From Actinomycetes bacterium (GTDB taxonomy: Bacteria > Actinomycetota > Acidimicrobiia > Acidimicrobiales > Microtrichaceae), in NCBI GenBank assembly GCA_023450775.1, contig JAEXGP010000065.1:1-14892 (forward strand): 14,892 nt of DNA, in the 5' to 3' direction. A model generated the notes under the pieces. The model did no database searches. It was not told where the DNA came from and was given only the letters and a program-made list of their open reading frames with translations. This document shows, in pieces, positions 12,931-14,892 of this stretch. The translations under genes were made by a program, and so were the position numbers. Each line of letters opens with the position of its first letter. The first letter of the stretch is position 1.

Positions 12931-12940
12931 TTTCTACACT
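12931..12940. promoter_or_regulatory. overlapping divergent -10-like boxes (malQ / coiled-coil gene)
   Basis: TTTCTACACT holds TACACT on the plus strand (12935-12940), 6 bases before ATG 12947, and TAGAAA on the minus strand (12936-12931), 7 bases before GTG 12923 of malQ. The two boxes share the central TA at 12935-12936. The plus-strand box fits TANNNT well; the minus-strand box lacks the final T and is weaker. Confidence 0.5.
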
Positions 12941-12946
12941 TCCTCC

Positions 12947-13225
12947 ATGCCGTTCCTGGTCGAGCGCCGCCTCAGGGCCGTGGGTCGTCGGCTCGGCGCG
13001 CTCCGTGAGGAGCTGGCGATCGCGGACGAGCAGCTGGCGCACTTCGCGGACATCTCGGACGACTCACGTATCCGCTCGCTCGTGTCCGAGACCCCGCTCG
13101 CCGATCAGGAGCACCGCGAGGCCGAGCGGACGACGGCGGCGATGGCCCGTCACCGCGCCGAGCTGGTCGAGCAGATCAGCCGGTTGGAGGCGGAGCAGGA
13201 CGACCTGCTCGACCGCCTACACTGA
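12947..13225 (+). CDS. small coiled-coil protein, unknown function
   Basis: A 92-residue, strongly charged protein that I do not recognise. MPFLVERRLRAVGRRLGALREELAIADEQLAHF and the C-terminal HRAELVEQISRLEAEQDDLLDRLH have leucine-spaced heptads typical of a coiled coil, with a short break (DISDDSRIRSLVSETPLAD, about 36-54) between, so it could form a helical hairpin or dimer. No membrane segment, Cys pair or enzyme motif was seen. The ATG follows TACACT by 6 bases with no Shine-Dalgarno. It lies 72 bases before the PdtaR-like gene in the same direction. Base and codon use match the neighbours, so it appears real. Confidence 0.8.
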   Translation: MPFLVERRLRAVGRRLGALREELAIADEQLAHFADISDDSRIRSLVSETPLADQEHREAERTTAAMARHRAELVEQISRLEAEQDDLLDRLH

Positions 13226-13297
13226 CGCTCTCCCCGGCCGACGTCGCACGCCGCCGGGGGCCGGGACGGGCCCGAGAGACGAGGACGGTGGGCAACG
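13226..13297 (+). promoter_or_regulatory. leader of the response-regulator gene with hairpin
   Basis: CCCCGGC (13232-13238) pairs with GCCGGGG (13253-13259) around a 14-base loop. A GAGGA sequence (13281-13285) 12 bases before the GTG is a weak Shine-Dalgarno. TACACT (13218-13223) at the end of the preceding gene could be a -10 box. ANTAR proteins bind paired small hairpins in leaders; only one large-looped hairpin is seen here, so autoregulation by this route is not supported. Confidence 0.3.
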
Positions 13298-13885
13298 GTG
13301 CCAACCAAGGTCGTGGTCGCAGAGGACGAGGCCATCATCAGGATGGACCTCCGGGAGCTCCTCCAGGAGGAGGGCTACGAGGTCGTGGCGGAGTGCGGGC
13401 GCGGTGACGAAGCCGTCCGCCTCGTCCGCGAGCTCCGACCCGACGTGGCGCTGCTCGACATCAAGATGCCCGGCATGGACGGCATCTCCGCAGCCCGGGA
13501 GATCGCCGTCGACCGGCTGGCCGCGGTCGTGCTGGTGACCGCGTTCTCCCAGCGCGAGCTGATCGAGGAGGCCAGCGACGCCGGGGTGCACGGGTACGTG
13601 GTGAAGCCGTTCGAGCGCCACGACCTGGTGCCCGCCATCGAGGTGGCGATCGCCCGGTTCCGGGCCGAGTCCACGCTCGTCGAGCAGGCCGAGTCGGCCG
13701 AGGGTCGCCTGGAGGCCCGCAAGGTGATCGACCGGGCCAAGGGCATCCTCATGGACGCCCACGGCATGAGCGAGCAGGACTCCTACGGCTTCATCCAGAA
13801 GACGGCCATGAAGGACCGCCGCCAGATGCGCGACGTCGCCCAGGACGTCATCGACGGCGCGCTGGTCCCCGCCGAGTCCGCCTGA
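13298..13885 (+). CDS. pdtaR: ANTAR-domain response regulator, PdtaR-like
   Basis: A 195-residue two-domain regulator. The receiver domain (1 to about 120) has the acidic pocket AEDEA (Glu9, Asp10), phospho-acceptor Asp54 in LLDIKMPGMDG, Thr81 (VTAF) and Lys103 (VKPF). The ANTAR RNA-binding domain (about 135-188) has the signature RKVIDRAKGILMDAHGMSEQDSYGFIQKTAM. Such proteins are activated by a sensor kinase (PdtaS in mycobacteria), bind hairpins in nascent RNA and prevent termination. The sequence and order (regulator just before polA) closely recall mycobacterial Rv1626, which has 205 residues. No kinase gene is in the window, and in mycobacteria it is unlinked too. The GTG at 13298 was chosen as start of MPTKVVVAEDEA; the frame has no better start. 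Confidence 0.93.
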   Translation: MPTKVVVAEDEAIIRMDLRELLQEEGYEVVAECGRGDEAVRLVRELRPDVALLDIKMPGMDGISAAREIAVDRLAAVVLVTAFSQRELIEEASDAGVHGYVVKPFERHDLVPAIEVAIARFRAESTLVEQAESAEGRLEARKVIDRAKGILMDAHGMSEQDSYGFIQKTAMKDRRQMRDVAQDVIDGALVPAESA

Positions 13886-13907
13886 TCCGGCGTCACACCA
13901 CTTGACG

Positions 13908-13913
13908 TAGCCT
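13908..13913 (+). promoter_or_regulatory. -10-like TAGCCT, leaderless polA promoter
   Basis: TAGCCT ends 6 bases before the GTG of polA, and no Shine-Dalgarno is present. It supports GTG 13920 as the start over the GTG and ATG codons at 13929 and 13932. Confidence 0.5.
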
Positions 13914-13919
13914 CCGGTC

Positions 13920-14892
13920 GTGCCGACCGTGATGCTCGTCGACGGGAACTCGCTCACCTACCGGGCCTTCTTCGCCCTGCCGACCGACCTGGCGACCGCG
14001 TCGGGTCAGGTCACCAACGCGGTCTTCGGGTTCACGTCCATGCTGCTCAACCTGGTGCGGGACCACCGGCCCGACCAGGTGGTCATCACGTTCGACCGGC
14101 CCGAGCCCACGTTCCGGCACCAGAAGGTCGACACCTACAAGGGCAACCGCGAGTCCGCGCCCGACATCCTCCGGGAGCAGATGGGCCTGGTCCGCCAGGT
14201 GGTCGGCACGCTGCAGCTCCCGGTGGTCGAGATCGCCGGCTGGGAGGCCGACGACGTGATCGCCACGCTCACCGACCAGGCGGTGGCCCGGGGCGACGAC
14301 GTCATCATCGTCACCGGCGACCGGGACAGCTACCAGCTGGTCAAGGACCCGCACGTGAAGGTGCTCTACAACCGCCGCGGCGTGTCGGACTACGCGCTCT
14401 ACGACGAGGCGGGGATCCTGGAGCGCACCGGCGTCCGGCCCGACCAGTACGTCTGGTACGCGGCGCTGCGCGGCGACCCGTCGGACAACCTGCCGGGCGT
14501 GCCCAAGGTGGGCGAGAAGACGGCGGCGAAGCTCGTCACCACCTACGGCGACCTCGACGGCATCTTCGCCCACACGGCGGACCAGACCCCCGCGTTGCGC
14601 AAGAACCTGGAGGAGCACGAGCAGCAGGCTCGCACGAACGCGGAGCTCATGGCGCTCGTGCACGACGTGCCGCTCGAGGTCGGGCTCGACGACCTGGCCC
14701 AGGGCACGGTCGAGGTCGACGAGGTGCTCCAGCTGTTCGGCCTGCTCGAGTTCCCCAGCCTGGTGCCCCGGCTGGCCGAGGCGTGGCCCGACGTCTTCGG
14801 CGACGGCGCCGCGGTCGTCGCCGACGCGCCGGTGCTCGAGGCCGAGGTCACCGAGGCCGCCTCGCCCACCGACGCCGCCGACGTGCTCGAGC
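13920..14892 (+). CDS. polA: DNA polymerase I, N-terminal part
   Basis: The frame is open from GTG 13920 to the right edge, giving 324 residues of a protein that normally has about 850-950. The visible part is the 5'-nuclease (flap/FEN-like) domain used to remove RNA primers and in repair. Metal-binding acidic residues are in place: MLVDGNSLTYRAFFAL (Asp8), VVITFDRPEPTFRH (Asp59), WEADDVIATL (Glu109, Asp111, Asp112), VTGDRDSYQLV (Asp134, Asp136) and GDPSDN (Asp186, Asp189). The helix-hairpin-helix LPGVPKVGEKTAAKL (191-205) and the helical arch TYKGNRESAP are also typical. The last 50 visible residues begin the linker toward the exonuclease-like and polymerase domains, which lie outside the window. 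It is 34 bases downstream of the PdtaR-like gene. Confidence 0.96.
   Translation, partial: MPTVMLVDGNSLTYRAFFALPTDLATASGQVTNAVFGFTSMLLNLVRDHRPDQVVITFDRPEPTFRHQKVDTYKGNRESAPDILREQMGLVRQVVGTLQLPVVEIAGWEADDVIATLTDQAVARGDDVIIVTGDRDSYQLVKDPHVKVLYNRRGVSDYALYDEAGILERTGVRPDQYVWYAALRGDPSDNLPGVPKVGEKTAAKLVTTYGDLDGIFAHTADQTPALRKNLEEHEQQARTNAELMALVHDVPLEVGLDDLAQGTVEVDEVLQLFGLLEFPSLVPRLAEAWPDVFGDGAAVVADAPVLEAEVTEAASPTDAADVLE

Noticed and set aside
13226..13297. ANTAR target (paired hexaloop hairpins) in the regulator's own leader
   Set aside because: Only one stem is visible, with a 14-base loop instead of two short stems with 6-base loops.
11130..13538. Very long open frame opposite malQ (about 800 codons), and similar long frames opposite or alongside trpB, the FAD oxidase and the amidohydrolase
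   Set aside because: They are Arg-, Ala-, Gly- and His-rich shadows produced by strong GC bias at third codon positions; they contain no family motifs, while the opposing frames encode clearly recognisable enzymes.
13902..13907. TTGACG as a -35 element for polA
   Set aside because: It abuts the TAGCCT box directly, with none of the roughly 17-base spacing required.

Overview
The window is a very GC-rich, densely coded stretch of a bacterial chromosome. It most resembles a high-GC actinobacterium, possibly of the Acidimicrobiia type. Three things suggest this: the PdtaR-type ANTAR response regulator directly before polA (as in Mycobacterium), the many GTG starts, and TANNNT boxes that abut start codons with no Shine-Dalgarno sequence, as expected for leaderless mRNAs. 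The taxonomic placement is inference; there is no rRNA gene here.

Layout, left to right. (1) 1-776: the 3' part of a YgfZ/GcvT-like folate-binding protein. (2) 861-4503: tryptophan genes trpC, trpF, trpB, trpA. trpB and trpA overlap by four bases, while trpC, trpF and trpB each have a TANNNT box just before the start. trpE, trpG and trpD are not in the window. (3) 4728-5012: an HU-type nucleoid protein with a strong Shine-Dalgarno and two consecutive terminator-like hairpins. (4) 5128-5586: a Bcp/PrxQ peroxiredoxin. (5) 5752-8471: a coupled pair of enzymes, an FAD-dependent oxidase and a cytosine-deaminase-like metal amidohydrolase, probably one catabolic or salvage unit of unknown substrate. 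(6) 8537-8716 (-): a small single-pass membrane protein. (7) 8757-8839: tRNA-Leu(CAA). (8) 8917-10820 (-): a coupled two-gene unit, a secreted proteinase-K-like subtilase with a Thr-rich linker and a C-terminal LAxTG/TM region, followed by a single pseudopilin-like protein. An imperfect 49-bp direct repeat lies on each side of this pair. (9) 11016-12923 (-): GH77 4-alpha-glucanotransferase (malQ). (10) Divergent from malQ, a 92-residue coiled-coil protein, then the PdtaR-like antiterminator, then the N-terminal part of DNA polymerase I (polA), which runs off the window.

Most of the window is housekeeping. The parts that look accessory or undescribed are the protease/pseudopilin unit with its flanking repeats, the FAD oxidase/amidohydrolase pair, a 50-bp perfect-arm palindrome before trpC, and two cases where a short sequence spanning a stop codon is tandemly triplicated. 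I saw no CRISPR array, transposase, phage gene or recognisable defence system.
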